Origin: Thermomucor indicae-seudaticae
Lineage: Eukaryota; Mucoromycota; Mucoromycetes; Mucorales; Lichtheimiaceae
Length of the DNA stretch: 47,511 nt
Direction: 5' to 3'
NCBI GenBank assembly: GCA_000787465.1
Contig: JSYX01000252.1
Coordinates: 1 to 47,511 of the forward strand
The notes under the pieces are model-generated. The model was not told where the DNA came from. It saw nothing but the letters and a program-made list of their open reading frames with translations, and ran no database searches. Shown here piece by piece: positions 45,606-47,511 of the stretch; position 1 is the first letter of the stretch; the number at the start of each line of letters is the position of its first letter. Made by a program: the position numbers and the translations under genes.

Positions 45606-47511
45606 CCTGAAAGGCACTTGAGAAAGATGGGGAAGAAAGCGAAAACCTCGACAAAAAAATATCGGTTTTATATTACGTTGTTGCTTTGTGTCGGTCGTCG
45701 AAAATGTAAACTTCGTCAACGGCGGATCAGAAACAGGGTTCCGATCCAAGAAGTCTTAATCCGTAATCTCCCCGCTCTCGAAAATTTCCCTTTCGTTTCT
45801 GCAGACAACGGGACAACTACACTGAGAAACGGAGTTTATCAGATAAAGGGATCTTCCAAGAAGATGATTATCTAACGTTTGCTCATCCTCCCGAAACATG
45901 TATGTTTACGTGGATATCTTTCGTTACGGTTTCGGATTAATCCGACCGACCGACCGAATCACGCAATAGCTGAACGAACATAACCTCTGTCGCTGTATGA
46001 TCCTTCTACTGCGAAAGGTTATCAAAAACCGGTAAGTTTTCCCACGATTGTGAATAAACGCGGACAGTACCGAGCTTGATTCATAAATACAGGTTTTTGG
46101 TAACTCTGCGCCCTCCTTGGTGTTGTTTGTGTCAACTTGGAGTGAAATTTGCGCCATGCTTCAACTAGGTTTCACGGTGAAATCGGAAGACATTCGCACT
46201 GTGATATAACAACCTAGTACACTACAAAAAGCTTATGGTATGCATCTGTGCGTTCGACTGGCCGCGTAAGAGATTACGCGTAAGAAAGAGAGTGGTTCCT
46301 TGTCATGTACATCATCAATGTGAAGGTTTCAAACAGAAGACATGACTTGCGTCAGCGTTTGAAACAACGCACGGAAAAGTCATACTGAAAGACAAGCGCA
46401 GTGTGCTTTGTCTTTGTCTTTGACTCCGGCAAGTTGCTTGACATTTCGAATGATCTGAAGAATCACAGACTGATCCGTCCATTAGCTTGCATGATCTCTG
46501 TCCTGACCATTTTGGCATAAGTGCTGCCTGCTTTATGCGCCCAATTCTACAGTAGAACGTTAAGTAACTGGAAATGACGCTCACCGATACGAGAAGCAGC
46601 TTCAACTAAAGTTACCTATGCTATTGGAATCCAGTTATCATTGATGTTGTTCATAACGGGTATTTGAGAACTTCTTCGTTCGACATTTGCAAATGGCTTT
46701 GGGTAGATTAAACTACTATCGAACCGCAAGAGCTCATCAACTAGTGTATCGGACCTTCATTTAGTCATCTTTTCCATGCAGTTAACCAGAGTCAAGTCCG
46801 ACTTTCCACCCTTAACTGTTCATTTCTATCGACAGGAGCGCTTGCCGTTAAGTAGGCCTTGCAACGCCTCTTCCGATTTCGCTCCCGCTCTGGCTATCTC
46901 CCTTCCATCGCTCTCCTCGGTTTTTAGCGGAACCCTATGAGAATATGTCAAGCAGTCGATGCATATTTGAGAAAAAGGTAATTACTAAGATAACGGAGCC
47001 GTCTTTTCTCCGAGTGTTTCTTTTTGGTTGAGCGCTTCGCCGTTTTGTCAATGGCTGCGGATGTCGCGGGTTATTCATCAACTACGCTAGCTCGAGAAGC
47101 TGACTCCGTGCTGTGTACAGAGAGCGATAGGATCGGTCGTTTACAATACCAAGCAAATATACCAGTTCATTAGTTTGATGAGAATTACCACTGTGAACAT
47201 CGCGAAACACGAAATAAGTATCGAGATCGACCGACATAATTAGTCTGCTGCATATCGAATTTAAAAGCTTTAGCAAGGTAGATTAACTACCTCGGTCATA
47301 TGGCAATAATGAATACCTGAATCGTCAGAAAGCCCAAGGCTCCTTTTTGGTATGATTTGCAGCAACATGTCGACCGTGTTGCAACTGCCACCCATTCGAA
47401 AGGTAAAAGTTCAACTATTGGTTTTTGAGTAATTTTTTGCGTCACGGTATTGGTAGGTTTGCGTGAAAACTTGCGCCATGATCTGACGAGGGATTTACGG
47501 CGGTAATCGGA
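45606..47511. other. Right flank, no firm gene
   Basis: 1.9 kb at the window edge. Possible exon pieces: a minus-strand NWAHKAGSTYAKMVRTEIMQ frame at about 46470-46555, a minus-strand VILQIIRNVKQLAGVKDKDK frame at about 46390-46470, and plus-strand ATG frames at 47051 (40 codons) and 47368 (12 codons before a GTAAAAG donor). None can be assembled into a gene or assigned to a family. Confidence 0.3.

Noticed and set aside
46315..46605. Minus-strand 96-codon Cys-containing frame with a hydrophobic start, like a small secreted protein
   Set aside because: The hydrophobic start overlaps sequence that reads better as a splice region of another frame; no other support.
1..47511. tRNA, rRNA and CRISPR arrays
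   Set aside because: Scanned by eye for T-loop-like GGTTCRANNCC patterns and regularly spaced repeats; none convincing.

Overview
The window looks like nuclear DNA of an early-diverging fungus, most likely Mucoromycota (Mucorales-like). The genes are fungal housekeeping genes with many short introns (about 40-110 nt). They sit beside genes that Ascomycota and Basidiomycota usually lack: a class C (GABA-B/glutamate-type) GPCR, CFAP20 and a Fanzor (eukaryotic TnpB) relic. Species assignment is inference; no marker RNA gene or tRNA was recognised. Exon boundaries were worked out by hand from conserved reading frames.

Layout. 1-2.6 kb: a MIM2-like small membrane protein (-) and a coding-like frame of unknown identity. 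2.6-5.4 kb: cAMP phosphodiesterase with an N-terminal receiver-like domain (+). 6.1-7.9 kb: AP-2 mu (-). 8.9-11.5 kb: a compact block of UMP1 (+), CFAP20 (-) and COQ7 (+). 11.6-12.3 kb: BET1 SNARE (-). 12.5-15.7 kb: a large disordered protein (-). 16.1-17.3 kb: CENP-H-like kinetochore subunit (+). 17.4-19.0 kb: GPI18/PIG-V (-). 19.2-23.5 kb: class C GPCR with a PH-like tail (-). 25.0-27.5 kb: a degraded mobile-element island (zinc knuckles, Fanzor lacking the RuvC-I part, a 41-bp minisatellite, an integrase fragment). 28.9-30.3 kb: Dma1-type FHA-RING ligase (+). 30.5-31.1 kb: RPL32 (-). 32.3 kb: small unknown protein (+). 33.2-34.5 kb: 2-oxoglutarate oxygenase (-). 36.0-39.05 kb: neutral ceramidase (+). 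39.2-39.8 kb: LSM7 (-). 41.3-42.8 kb: UDP-xylose synthase (+). 42.9-43.6 kb: MAPR/DAP1 (-). 43.9-45.6 kb: MFS transporter (-). The ends and the larger gaps hold nothing I can assign firmly.

There is no operon-like logic: neighbours belong to different pathways. Shared signals are short divergent promoters (CFAP20/COQ7, about 100 bp between start codons) and convergent 3' ends. The most unusual items are the class C GPCR with a cytosolic PH-like domain, the RegA-like receiver-phosphodiesterase, the broken Fanzor whose RuvC-I segment is replaced by a minisatellite, and a cluster of five GC-AG introns plus micro-exons of 8 and 13 nt.
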